Source: Mucilaginibacter dorajii (GTDB taxonomy: Bacteria > Bacteroidota > Bacteroidia > Sphingobacteriales > Sphingobacteriaceae). Taken from it: a stretch of 64,000 nt of DNA. Positions 37,685-46,641 of this stretch are shown piece after piece. The position numbers were made by a program, and so were the translations under genes. Each line of letters begins with the position of its first letter. Within the stretch, counting starts at the first letter, position 1. The notes beneath the pieces are model-generated. The model was not told the DNA's origin. It did not search any database and saw only the letters and a list, made by a program, of their open reading frames with translations. The stretch covers positions 346,328-410,327 of the forward strand of contig NZ_JANTYS010000004.1 in assembly GCF_024808255.1 (NCBI RefSeq). The letters run 5' to 3'.

Positions 37685-37731
37685 ATAGGAAAGAACCGGA
37701 TGACCAATGATTATTGACCAATAAACCAACA

Positions 37732-39093
37732 ATGAATAAAGTATTACAAAAACCAAGATTAAGCTTCTGGCAAATCTGGAACATGAGCTTTGGCTTTTTA
37801 GGCATCCAGTTTGGCTTTGCCTTGCAAACGGGTTACGCCAGTCGTATACTGCAAACTTTTGGTGCAGATGTAGGCAATTTATCATTATTTTGGTTAGCCG
37901 CGCCTTTAACGGGCATGATCATTCAGCCAATAATTGGTCACTATAGCGATAGAACCTGGAACCGTTTAGGTCGCCGCCGTCCGTACTTTTTAACGGGGGC
38001 ATTACTGTCTGGTCTGGCGCTTTGTTTTTTACCAAATTCATCGGGGCTGGCATTTTTGATCCCGCCAATCATTGTGGGTGCAGGTATGCTGATGCTGATG
38101 GATGCCTCATTTAACGTGGCGATGGAACCCTTCAGGGCGTTAGTAGCTGATAACCTGCCCGATAGCCAGCACACAGCCGGCTTCTCCATGCAAACTTGTT
38201 TAATAGGCGTCGGGGCAATTGCAGGATCGGTGTTACCATCGGTTTTACATGAATGGTTGGGTATAAAATCTACGGCTGCACCAGGCATTGTGCCCAATAA
38301 CTTGCTGTATTCATTTTACGCCGGGGGGCTTATATTGATAGGGTGTATTTTATGGACGGTTGTGAAAACAAAAGAATACCCGCCCGAAGAATATGCCAAA
38401 TTTCATGAACCAGATGTAGAAACAGTGAAGCGAAGCGGCATTATGGAGTTTATAAATGATCTTGTGAATATGCCCAAAACCATGAAGCAGTTAGGCTTAG
38501 TGCAGTTTTTTTCGTGGTTTGCGCTATTTTCTATGTGGGTGTGGACAACCCCAGCGATAGCTACTCATGTATTTCATCTGCCTTCGGGAGATACTACGTC
38601 CCAGGCTTATAATAATGCAAGTGATTTTGTGGGCAAAATATTTGGTGTTTACAATGGCGTCTCTGCATTATACGCATTGTCGTTACCATGGATAGTTAGA
38701 AAAATAAACCGCAAAAGAACACATGCTTTTTCATTAGCCATGGGGGGCGTTGGTTTAATTTCAATATTTTTTATTCAAAACCATAACTTGCTATACTTTT
38801 CAATGGTGGGTATTGGCCTTGCCTGGGGTAGTATTTTAGCCATGCCTTATGCCATTTTATCAAGCTCGATACCTGCTAAAAAAATCGGGGTGTATATGGG
38901 GCTATTTAATTTCTTTATTACTTTTCCGCAGATAGTAAGCAGCCTGTTCAGTAGCCTTATTATTAAACATTTGTTTAATAGCGAATCAATTTATGGTTTG
39001 GTAATGGGGGGCACCTTCATGTTCCTTGCTGCCTTATCCGTACTTTTTGTACAGGATGGTAAAAAAATTCAAATAATAGAGGTTGTTGATTGA
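37732..39093 (+). CDS. SLC45-type MFS transporter, probably maltose/maltodextrin importer
   Basis: This 453-residue membrane protein has 12 predicted helices. The ATG at 37732 is chosen over an in-frame TTG six codons upstream because it gives the usual N-terminus (QKPRLSFWQIWNMSFGFLG). The motif HYSDRTWNRLGRRRPYF at about residues 65-82 is the SLC45/sucrose-transporter form of the MFS loop, and RALVADNLPD follows. Its place among alpha-glucan enzymes suggests maltose uptake by proton symport for the GH65 phosphorylase. Confidence 0.9.
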   Translation: MNKVLQKPRLSFWQIWNMSFGFLGIQFGFALQTGYASRILQTFGADVGNLSLFWLAAPLTGMIIQPIIGHYSDRTWNRLGRRRPYFLTGALLSGLALCFLPNSSGLAFLIPPIIVGAGMLMLMDASFNVAMEPFRALVADNLPDSQHTAGFSMQTCLIGVGAIAGSVLPSVLHEWLGIKSTAAPGIVPNNLLYSFYAGGLILIGCILWTVVKTKEYPPEEYAKFHEPDVETVKRSGIMEFINDLVNMPKTMKQLGLVQFFSWFALFSMWVWTTPAIATHVFHLPSGDTTSQAYNNASDFVGKIFGVYNGVSALYALSLPWIVRKINRKRTHAFSLAMGGVGLISIFFIQNHNLLYFSMVGIGLAWGSILAMPYAILSSSIPAKKIGVYMGLFNFFITFPQIVSSLFSSLIIKHLFNSESIYGLVMGGTFMFLAALSVLFVQDGKKIQIIEVVD

Positions 39094-39205
39094 AGAAAAA
39101 ATCAAAAACTGGCACAGTTAATGATTTTTCGTTAATTCAAATGTTGTATATTGCGTAGTAAGTACACATTATACATATTTGCAAAAACACCGATAAATAA
39201 TTTGA

Positions 39206-41680
39206 ATGGAAAGTAATACGCCAAATCCAGAGCTGATAACCAGTAAGATAGTAGAAGTAGAAAATTTATTGGAAGAGGAAGAAGAGTTCCATCACCTTAA
39301 TAATCCTGCAGATGGTATAAAACCCATCATCAAAAAATACCTCGGAATCCCCAATCACGCCGATCAATTGGGCAATAAATTCTACTTTACCGATGGCGAT
39401 GCCAAGGTTGAAGTGGTAGTTGTTACTGACGATATTATTCGCGTAAGGCTTGCGCCGCATGGCGTTTTTTTAGAGGAGTTTTCATACGCTGTTCCTAAAC
39501 TGGAGCAAAAAGCTGCGGAGTTTACTTTATATGAAAATGACGATGAGTTTCGCGTTGCAACTAAATCGATAAATTGCCATATCCGTAAAAAGGATTTCTT
39601 TATATCTTTTTCTGACAGTAATAACCATGTTACCAGTACCGATGCGGTACCGATGCACTGGGAAGAGAACGTTCAGTTTGGTGGCTACTATGTGTTTTGT
39701 ACAAAAACGTCGGCACCAGATGAAAGTTTTTTTGGCCTGGGTGATAAACCAACCGAGCTTAACCTGCGGGGCAAGCGTTTAAAAAACTGGAACACAGATG
39801 CCTATTCTTTTGCCTGGAACCAGGACCCGTTATATCGTAGCATTCCTTTTTACATCAGTGTAAATGAGGGCATAGCACACGGTATTTTCTTTGATAATAC
39901 ATTTAAAGCGCAGTTTGACTTTGGTGCCGAAGATAAAACCAAAACCAGTTTTTGGGCTGATGGCGGCGAGCTGCAATACTATTATATCCACGGTCCGCAT
40001 ATGATGGATGTGGTAAAAAACTACCACATTTTAACCGGTACGCACCCAATGCCGCCGCTTTGGGCGCTTGGTTACCACCAGTGCCGCTGGAGTTATTATC
40101 CCGAAGCTAAAGTGCGTAAGATAGCCCGTGGTTTCCGCGACAATCAAATCCCATGCGATGGTATCTACCTGGATATCGATTATATGGATGGTTACCGCTG
40201 CTTTACCTGGAACCGCAAGTATTTTCCCGATCCAAAGAAAATGATCAGTGAACTGGCTGCCGATGGCTTTAAAACTGTGGTAATTATTGATCCGGGTATC
40301 CGTGTTGATGACAACTATTGGGTGTTTAAAGAGGGTAAAGAGAAAAGATATTTTTGCCGCCGAAGCGATGATTACTTTATGGAAGGCCACGTATGGCCGG
40401 GCCGTTGCCAGTTTCCCGATTTTACCAATCCCGAGGTACGCGAGTGGTGGGGAGGTTTGTTTGACGAATTAGTGGAGATGGGCGTTGCCGGTGTTTGGAA
40501 TGATATGAACGAACCTGCCGTATTTGGTGCCGGTACTTTCCCGGATGATGTTCGTCACCAATATGATGGTCACCGTGGCTCGCACCGTAAGGCGCATAAC
40601 GTTTACGGTATGCAAATGGTACGCTCAACTTACGAAGGCTTGCGTAAGATCATGAAAAATAAACGCCCTTTTACTATTACCAGGGCGGGTTACTCGGGCG
40701 TACAACGTTACTCATCGGTTTGGACGGGTGATAACGTAGCCTCATGGGAACACTTAAAATTAGGGAATATCCAATGCCAGCGTTTATCGGTATCTGGTAT
40801 TCCGTTTTGTGGTACAGATATTGGCGGTTTTAGCGGCGAGCCTGATGGTGAATTGTTTACCCGTTGGATCCAGTTAGGTACCTTCTCGCCGTTTATGCGC
40901 GCGCACTCTGCAGGTGATACCAAGGAGCGCGAACCATGGAGTTTTGGTGAGCCCTTTACAGCCATCAACCGTAAATTTATTGAATTACGTTACCGTTTAA
41001 TCCCGTACTTATACTCTACCTTTTGGGAGCATCACCGTTACGGTTTCCCTATTTTAAGGCCGGTGGTAATGCACGAGCAGGATGTGTTGCTGAACCATTT
41101 CCGCCAGGATGAGTTTACTTATGGCGATAAAATACTGGTTTGCCCGGTTATGGAGCCGGGTCAAACCAAACGTAACGTATACCTGCCAAAAGGCAAATGG
41201 TTCAACTTCTGGACTTTTGAAGTATCAGAAGGTGGTAAAGAGGTAACAGTTGATACGCCTTTAGATACCATGCCTTTGTTTGTTAAGGCAGGATCGGTAA
41301 TACCAGAGTACCCGGTGATGCAGTACGTAGGCCAAAAAGAGATAGAGGAAGTAAAACTGAACATTTACTTTACCGATTACGAAGTAAACTCCTTCCTGTT
41401 TGAAGATTACGGCGAAACCTTCGCCTACGAGCAGGATATTTACCTGGAGAAAAAATTTGTAGTAAACGGCAGCTCAAGAAATTTAACCATAGGCCAAAGT
41501 ATGGAAGGTTTGTATACCCCACGTTATGAAGGCTATCACTTTAATATTATTGGCCTGCCATTTAAGCCAGCTAAAATAACGGTCGACGGTAAAACGGTAA
41601 GCGATTTTACCACCAATACCGATGGTACCATGGAGTTTAAGTACAGTAAGAAGTTTGTGCAGATAGAGATTACAAAATAA
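39206..41680 (+). CDS. GH31 alpha-glucosidase
   Basis: This 824-residue enzyme has no signal peptide, so it acts in the cytoplasm on short alpha-glucans. The first 35 residues are acidic (EVENLLEEEEEF). The N-terminal beta domain is followed by the barrel with GVWNDMNEPAVF, whose Asp is the nucleophile (about residue 430), and CGTDIGGFSGEPD with the acid/base Asp. Proximal and distal beta domains end the protein. It follows the MFS gene by 112 bp, which may hold its own promoter, and is followed by a strong terminator. Confidence 0.94.
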   Translation: MESNTPNPELITSKIVEVENLLEEEEEFHHLNNPADGIKPIIKKYLGIPNHADQLGNKFYFTDGDAKVEVVVVTDDIIRVRLAPHGVFLEEFSYAVPKLEQKAAEFTLYENDDEFRVATKSINCHIRKKDFFISFSDSNNHVTSTDAVPMHWEENVQFGGYYVFCTKTSAPDESFFGLGDKPTELNLRGKRLKNWNTDAYSFAWNQDPLYRSIPFYISVNEGIAHGIFFDNTFKAQFDFGAEDKTKTSFWADGGELQYYYIHGPHMMDVVKNYHILTGTHPMPPLWALGYHQCRWSYYPEAKVRKIARGFRDNQIPCDGIYLDIDYMDGYRCFTWNRKYFPDPKKMISELAADGFKTVVIIDPGIRVDDNYWVFKEGKEKRYFCRRSDDYFMEGHVWPGRCQFPDFTNPEVREWWGGLFDELVEMGVAGVWNDMNEPAVFGAGTFPDDVRHQYDGHRGSHRKAHNVYGMQMVRSTYEGLRKIMKNKRPFTITRAGYSGVQRYSSVWTGDNVASWEHLKLGNIQCQRLSVSGIPFCGTDIGGFSGEPDGELFTRWIQLGTFSPFMRAHSAGDTKEREPWSFGEPFTAINRKFIELRYRLIPYLYSTFWEHHRYGFPILRPVVMHEQDVLLNHFRQDEFTYGDKILVCPVMEPGQTKRNVYLPKGKWFNFWTFEVSEGGKEVTVDTPLDTMPLFVKAGSVIPEYPVMQYVGQKEIEEVKLNIYFTDYEVNSFLFEDYGETFAYEQDIYLEKKFVVNGSSRNLTIGQSMEGLYTPRYEGYHFNIIGLPFKPAKITVDGKTVSDFTTNTDGTMEFKYSKKFVQIEITK

Positions 41681-41688
41681 CAAAATGC

Positions 41689-41717
41689 AAGCCGCCCCCA
41701 AAAGGGCGGCTTTTTTT
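41689..41717 (+). terminator. intrinsic terminator after the GH31 gene
   Basis: AAGCCGCCC pairs with GGGCGGCTT around a 6-base loop and runs into seven T residues, 8 bp after the stop. Confidence 0.92.
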
Positions 41718-41774
41718 ATTAAAATAATCAACCCTGCATCTTACAAAACAGTTGTAAAAGCGCTTTTATAAAAA

Positions 41775-41810
41775 GTCTTAACTCTTGATTCTCGTTTCTT
41801 GACTCTATTC
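41775..41810 (+). repeat. dispersed repeat (copy 2) upstream of glgB
   Basis: GTCTTAACTCTTGATTCT and TTTCTTGACTCTATTC match copy 1 at 5998-6040. Here the repeat is non-coding, 14 bp before the glgB -7 box. Confidence 0.7.
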
Positions 41811-41823
41811 AAGTAAATCCTGT

Positions 41824-41831
41824 TATATTTG
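41824..41831 (+). promoter_or_regulatory. probable -7 box of glgB
   Basis: TATATTTG matches TAnnTTTG and lies 70 bp before the glgB start codon. Confidence 0.5.
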
Positions 41832-41901
41832 ATTGTATAAACCAAAACTCAATCCTGTTATTTGGGTTATTCTTTACAAGCCCCAACAGGTTATCTATAT
41901 C

Positions 41902-44073
41902 ATGGCCAAAAAAACTACAATAACCGACACACCGATACCGGAAACAAAGCCTGTAAAAGAAAAAAAAGCCCCAAAGGCCAAAACTGAGAACGCTGAACCG
42001 AAAGCCGCTGCTCCTGCCAAAAAAGCCGTGAAAGCAAAAGCTGCCCCTGCCGAAAAAAAGGTGGCAACGCCTAAGCCCAAAGTCGTTAAAACAAAAACTG
42101 CCGAACCTGTTGTTGCTGCACCGGCACTGGTATTAAAAGCCGTTGAACCATACAGCCGTTTTACCGATTTTGATATCAGCCTGTTCAAATCCGGTAAGCA
42201 TTTTAAGCTTTATGAAAAGTTTGGTTCGCATGTGGTGGAGTATAATGGCGTGGTGGGTACCTATTTTGCGGTTTGGGCACCAAACGCCCGGTATGTAGCC
42301 GTTATAGCCAATTTTAACGGTTGGAACCGTGGCTCACATAGCTTGAATGCCCGTTGGGATTCATCAGGCATCTGGGAAGGCTTTATACCCAACATAGGTG
42401 TAGGCGAAACCTATAAATATTACATCAAATCATCAACCGGGGAAGACCTTGAAAAGGCCGATCCCTTTGCTTTGCGCTGGGAAGTACCACCAAGCACAGC
42501 ATCTATAGTTGCCGATACTTTTTACGAATGGCGTGATGCCGACTGGATGACCAACCGCCACGAGCATAACGCCCTTGATAAACCCTACAGCGTTTACGAG
42601 GTGCATTTAGGCTCATGGGCACGCAGTTTAGAAAGCCCCGATGAGTTTTTAACCTATACCCAGCTGGCCCATAAGATGGTGCCTTACGTAAAGGAAATGG
42701 GCTTTACCCACGTAGAGTTTATGCCTATTATGGAACACCCGTACTACCCAAGCTGGGGGTACCAGATCTCGGGCTACTTTGCCGCGGCCTCACGCTATGG
42801 TTCGCCACAGGAGCTGATGTATCTGATAGAGGAGTTTCACAAAGCAGGCATAGGTGTTATCCTTGACTGGGTACCATCACATTTCCCGGGCGATATTCAT
42901 GCCTTGTATAAATTTGATGGCACACACCTTTACGAGCATGAGGATATGCGCAAAGGCTTCCATCCCGATTGGAAATCATACATATTTAACTATGGCCGTA
43001 ACGAGGTTAGGGCTTTCCTGATCAGTAATGCCCTGTTTTGGCTGGATAGGTACCATGCCGATGGTTTACGCGTAGATGCCGTGGCATCCATGCTTTACCT
43101 TGATTACTCGCGCAAGCATGGCGAGTGGGAGCCAAACATTTATGGCGGTAACGAAAACCTGGAGGCCATATCCTTCCTTAAAGAGTTTAACGAGGCCGTA
43201 TACAGCCACTTCCCATCAGCTCAAACCATTGCCGAAGAATCTACATCATTTACAGGTGTTAGTCGTCCGGTGTATTTGGGGGGCTTAGGTTTTGGTATGA
43301 AATGGATGATGGGCTGGATGCACGATACCATCGATTATTTTCATGAAGACCCTATCCACCGTAAATATCACCATAACGAGATCACTTTTAGCACCATATA
43401 CGCCTTTACCGAAAACTTTATGCTGCCTTTCTCGCACGATGAGGTAGTTTACGGCAAGGGCAGCATGCTGCGCAAAATGCCGGGCGATGAGTGGCAGCAA
43501 TTTGCCAACCTGCGCCTCATGTATAGCTATATGTTTACCCATCCCGGCACCAAACTATTGTTCCAGGGGGCCGAATTTGGGCAGGGCGATGAGTGGGATT
43601 ACAGCAAATCGTTACAATGGCATGTGCTGGAGTACGCCAATCACCAGGGTATGTCAGAAACGGTAAAGGCCCTGAACCACCTGTACCGCGATGAACCTGC
43701 ACTATACGAAAAAGCCTTTGACTTTACCGGTTTTGAATGGATAGATGGCGGTAACGCCAATGATTCGATACTTGTTTACGGCCGTATGGGGCATAATAGT
43801 AAGGACGACCTGGTGATTATCCTGAACATGACCCCTGTACCGCGCTACAACTACCGTATTGGCGTACCCGCAGCCGGCGCGTGGAAAGAGATTTTTAACT
43901 CCGATGCCAAAAACCTGTGGGGCAGCGGTATCATTAACTACGATGCCGTAAAAACTGATGCCCAGAAATGGCACGGGAAAGCAAATTCTATCAACATAAC
44001 CATACCGCCGTTGGCTGCTGTAGTATTCAAAAAAATACCAGATGCACCGGCCAAATATGAGTTAAAGCGATAA
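41902..44073 (+). CDS. glgB: 1,4-alpha-glucan branching enzyme with Lys/Ala/Pro-rich N-terminal tail
   Basis: The protein has 723 residues from the ATG at 41902. A frame open 23 codons further upstream is not supported. Residues 1 to about 75 form a lysine-, alanine- and proline-rich tail (AKKAVKAKAAPAEKK) unlike the catalytic part and like histone H1-type tails. A CBM48 domain (about 95-190) and a GH13 barrel follow: DWVPSHF (I), GLRVDAVASM with nucleophile Asp (II), IAEEST with Glu (III) and PFSHDEVV (IV). It makes alpha-1,6 branches in glycogen. No glgA or glgC adjoins it. The upstream GH31 terminator and its own -7 box make it a separate unit. Confidence 0.93.
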   Translation: MAKKTTITDTPIPETKPVKEKKAPKAKTENAEPKAAAPAKKAVKAKAAPAEKKVATPKPKVVKTKTAEPVVAAPALVLKAVEPYSRFTDFDISLFKSGKHFKLYEKFGSHVVEYNGVVGTYFAVWAPNARYVAVIANFNGWNRGSHSLNARWDSSGIWEGFIPNIGVGETYKYYIKSSTGEDLEKADPFALRWEVPPSTASIVADTFYEWRDADWMTNRHEHNALDKPYSVYEVHLGSWARSLESPDEFLTYTQLAHKMVPYVKEMGFTHVEFMPIMEHPYYPSWGYQISGYFAAASRYGSPQELMYLIEEFHKAGIGVILDWVPSHFPGDIHALYKFDGTHLYEHEDMRKGFHPDWKSYIFNYGRNEVRAFLISNALFWLDRYHADGLRVDAVASMLYLDYSRKHGEWEPNIYGGNENLEAISFLKEFNEAVYSHFPSAQTIAEESTSFTGVSRPVYLGGLGFGMKWMMGWMHDTIDYFHEDPIHRKYHHNEITFSTIYAFTENFMLPFSHDEVVYGKGSMLRKMPGDEWQQFANLRLMYSYMFTHPGTKLLFQGAEFGQGDEWDYSKSLQWHVLEYANHQGMSETVKALNHLYRDEPALYEKAFDFTGFEWIDGGNANDSILVYGRMGHNSKDDLVIILNMTPVPRYNYRIGVPAAGAWKEIFNSDAKNLWGSGIINYDAVKTDAQKWHGKANSINITIPPLAAVVFKKIPDAPAKYELKR

Positions 44074-44161
44074 TATTAAAATATCTATAAACTGTTTAAC
44101 CCTTTTTTGATACTTTACGTTAAAAGAGTGGTTAAACAGTTTATATAGATAAACCCTGCCT

Positions 44162-44353
44162 ATGAACCCTAAATTTCGCAACCTTTTCATCATCGGGGGA
44201 ACCCTTGCTTTACTTGGGCTCATTATCCAGGTTGTAGTCACTTTTCCCGACGTTGACGCCAAAAACATTCTCCTGAATGCCTTACCGGCACTGTTCCTGT
44301 ATTTTTTAGCCTATAAAACTTACCACGAGCGTAAAGACAGCGAGTTGATGTAA
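44162..44353 (+). CDS. small membrane protein
   Basis: This 63-residue protein has two hydrophobic helices (about 8-26 and 37-52) and a charged tail ending KTYHERKDSELM. No family is recognised. It lies 9 bp before the DUF3784-like gene on the same strand, so the two are likely co-transcribed. Confidence 0.65.
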   Translation: MNPKFRNLFIIGGTLALLGLIIQVVVTFPDVDAKNILLNALPALFLYFLAYKTYHERKDSELM

Positions 44354-44362
44354 ATTTACCCC

Positions 44363-44674
44363 ATGAACTTTTTCAACCTCATTGTTTTCGGCGTTATTGC
44401 TCTTATGCTGCTTTTGTTGGGGTATAAGATCAGGTACCAAAAAAAATCGAGCCTCATCTCGGGCTTTAATGAAGATATGGTTGCCGATGTAAACGGCCTT
44501 TGCAACTACGTAGGCGGGCTCATGCTCATCAATGCCGCCATCGCCCTATCAACAGGCATCCTCATGACCTGTTTCCCCACCCAATTAAACTATTGCCTTA
44601 TCTATTTTGTGGCAGGTATTTTAGGTACCACCATTGCCGCAGGTGTGGGCAAAAAGCGGTTTATGAAAAGGTAG
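44363..44674 (+). CDS. DUF3784-like small membrane protein
   Basis: This 103-residue protein has three predicted helices. The first helix ends in GYKIRYQKKSSLISGFNED, which resembles the DUF3784 pattern (helix, short basic loop, aGYN/SGFN), and two further helices follow. Function of the family is unknown. It is the last ordinary gene before the accessory island. Confidence 0.7.
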   Translation: MNFFNLIVFGVIALMLLLLGYKIRYQKKSSLISGFNEDMVADVNGLCNYVGGLMLINAAIALSTGILMTCFPTQLNYCLIYFVAGILGTTIAAGVGKKRFMKR

Positions 44675-45003
44675 GGCACTTACCGCCACAGCGCCATCCA
44701 AAAGTGTTGCGTTGCGCAACAGGTGTGTAAGTGGTAAATCATTATCTTATTAATAATCAAGGTGTTCTCTATTGCGGCATTTTGAAAGCCGAAACAAGCG
44801 ACCGTTGATTTTTTTCTGATTTCGTTGATTGCGCTGATTTTTTTTGCTATCCGATACCTCGCAGCTCCCCCAAAAAAAATCTTACTACTTGATACTTACT
44901 ACTTGATACTTACTACTTGATACTAAACGATGTACTGACAAAACACTGTCACCACTTCTTGTTTTTTTGCTCCGTAAATTAGCGTGTAAATCCCCAACAC
45001 TTT
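44675..45003. other. intergenic stretch with short repeats
   Basis: No gene is seen. Near 44680-44740 there is CACTTACC / GTAAGTGG pairing around TTGCGTTGCGCAA. At about 44803-44845 GTTGATT and CTGATT blocks alternate with T-runs. The 14-bp tandem repeat at 44881-44922 follows. Confidence 0.5.
44881..44922 (+). repeat. three perfect 14-bp tandem repeats
   Basis: CTTACTACTTGATA occurs three times without mismatch, ending 81 bp upstream of the RepA-like ATPase start. The layout recalls iterons, but similar sequences are also common dispersed low-complexity repeats in this group. Confidence 0.75.
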
Positions 45004-46092
45004 ATGGAACGTCACCCTTACATTGAATCTATCAGGCGGGAAACCGCTGCCTTTACCGACCGTAAGATCAAGGCCGGGCAGTTTAGCAGAAATTTTATCG
45101 GCATCAGCCTGTTCACCACCCGGCGGGCTAACGACTGGATGAAACAGGAGTACAGCAACCCCCGCGCCCGCATGCTGTTTGGCAGCTTTTGGTTCGAGCA
45201 TGAGCTGTGCATCCTGTTTGCCGATACCAACCTGGGCAAATCAATCCTGGCTGTACAAATTGCCGCCAACCTTACCACCTGTAACACGGTAGAGCCGTTT
45301 TACAACAAATGCGATGAGCCGCTGCCTACGCTTTATATCGATTTTGAGCTTAATGCCAAACAGTTTGAAGCCCGCTACCGCCACCCGCAATGGGGCAGCC
45401 ACCTGTTTAGCGACCTGTTTTACCGGGCCGAGTTTAACCCCGAAGGCGACGACCCGGTGCTGTACGCCAGCTACGAAAAATATGTAGAAGAATGCATCAT
45501 CACCGCCGTTACAACCACCAAGGCCCGGGTGCTCATTATTGATAACATTACCTACATGCGCCGCGGTACCGAAAAGGCCAGCGATGCCCAGCCACTTATG
45601 AAAATGCTCAAAGCGCTCAAAATTAAATACAAGCTGAGCGTGCTGGTGCTGGCCCATACCCCCAAGCGCGATACCGGCAAGCCCCTTACCGTAAACGATT
45701 TGCAGGGCAGTAAAATGCTCATGAACTTTGCCGATAGCGCCTTTGCCATTGGCCAAAGCCGCCTTGATGCCAATTTACGTTACCTCAAACAAATTAAGCA
45801 GCGCACCCAGCAGGAACAATACGGCGAAGACAATGTGGTACTCATCCGTGCCGAACATGATTATACCCTTTTAAGCTACAAATTTGAAGGCTACGCCGCC
45901 GAATACGAGCACCTGCGCCACCAAAATGCCCGCGATGAGGTGAACATCCGGCAAATTCGCCAGTTGTATAGCGAGGGGATGTCGTTACGTAAAATGGCGG
46001 TCGAGCTGGGGCTGCATTTTTCGGCAGTACACCGGGCGGTGAAAAAGATCAGGGCCGAAGCTATGGTTGACAAGGTGGAAGCCGGAAATTAA
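45004..46092 (+). CDS. RepA-like AAA/RecA-fold ATPase with C-terminal helix-turn-helix
   Basis: This 362-residue protein resembles the hexameric helicase-like ATPases of plasmids and integrated elements (RepA/AAA_25 type). The Walker A is ADTNLGKS at about 78-85, with Ala where Gly is usual. The Walker B is ARVLIIDNITYM at about 177-188, followed by VLAHTPKRD and NDLQGSKMLMNFADS, typical of this group. The C-terminal 45 residues form a resolvase-like helix-turn-helix (YSEGMSLRKMAVELGLHFSAV). Part of this C-terminus recurs as a broken copy at 47198-47320. It probably came with a mobile element, although no relaxase or integrase is seen. Confidence 0.8.
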   Translation: MERHPYIESIRRETAAFTDRKIKAGQFSRNFIGISLFTTRRANDWMKQEYSNPRARMLFGSFWFEHELCILFADTNLGKSILAVQIAANLTTCNTVEPFYNKCDEPLPTLYIDFELNAKQFEARYRHPQWGSHLFSDLFYRAEFNPEGDDPVLYASYEKYVEECIITAVTTTKARVLIIDNITYMRRGTEKASDAQPLMKMLKALKIKYKLSVLVLAHTPKRDTGKPLTVNDLQGSKMLMNFADSAFAIGQSRLDANLRYLKQIKQRTQQEQYGEDNVVLIRAEHDYTLLSYKFEGYAAEYEHLRHQNARDEVNIRQIRQLYSEGMSLRKMAVELGLHFSAVHRAVKKIRAEAMVDKVEAGN

Positions 46093-46128
46093 CTGCATTG
46101 CGCGTGGGCAGCAGCGGTAAGTTATATT

Positions 46129-46157
46129 AAAAAGTTTGCTGTTTTAGTAAACTTTTT
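46129..46157. promoter_or_regulatory. inverted repeat, candidate operator of the toxin-antitoxin-like pair
   Basis: AAAAAGTTT and AAACTTTTT form a perfect 9-bp inverted repeat with an 11-base spacer, ending 16 bp before the first gene of the pair. A TAAATTAG sequence resembling a -7 box overlaps its right edge. It may be the site bound by the helix-turn-helix partner. Confidence 0.45.
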
Positions 46158-46173
46158 GTAAATTAGATTAAGC

Positions 46174-46641
46174 ATGTATATCATTAACCAGGAAAGTGGC
46201 GAACGAAAGGCAGTAGAAGTGCTGCCTGTTTCTGGCAGTGATTTAAAAAGGGTTAATAAAACAAGATATTTTTTTAACTGGAAACCACTTATGGAAAGTT
46301 GTCGTCTTTTTAAGTTGGTAATTAAAGGTGCCGATGATATTCTTGGCCTAATGGCGTTGATTGATCATCCGGCCGAAGAAAGAACCGAAATTAAGTTGTT
46401 GACCAGTTCAAAGGAAAATGTAGGGAAGGGTAAGCAGTATGACAGGATCGCCGGTTGTTTACTTGCTTTCGCCGCACGTGAGGCGTTAGGTTTGTACGAA
46501 AAAAATCCATGTATCTCACTACTGCCTAAAACAAACCTGAAACAAAAATATATTGATAAATACCAAATGATTGATGGCGGGCGTCAATTGTATCTTGAAG
46601 ATAACCCGCTAATGGACCTGATAGAAAGATATTTGTTATGA
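46174..46641 (+). CDS. possible GNAT-fold protein, toxin-like partner
   Basis: This 155-residue protein is not firmly recognised. The central part (DDILGLMALIDHPAEERTEI, then a basic GKGKQYDRIAGCLLAFAAREAL) has the order of a GNAT fold, with a beta strand, a Gly/Lys-rich loop in the acetyl-CoA position and a helix. SLLPKTNLKQKYIDKYQM follows. It overlaps the helix-turn-helix gene by 4 bp (ATGA), toxin first, as in HigBA-type modules. An acetyltransferase toxin is inferred from layout and fold resemblance only. It could also be an ordinary small transferase. Confidence 0.6.
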   Translation: MYIINQESGERKAVEVLPVSGSDLKRVNKTRYFFNWKPLMESCRLFKLVIKGADDILGLMALIDHPAEERTEIKLLTSSKENVGKGKQYDRIAGCLLAFAAREALGLYEKNPCISLLPKTNLKQKYIDKYQMIDGGRQLYLEDNPLMDLIERYLL

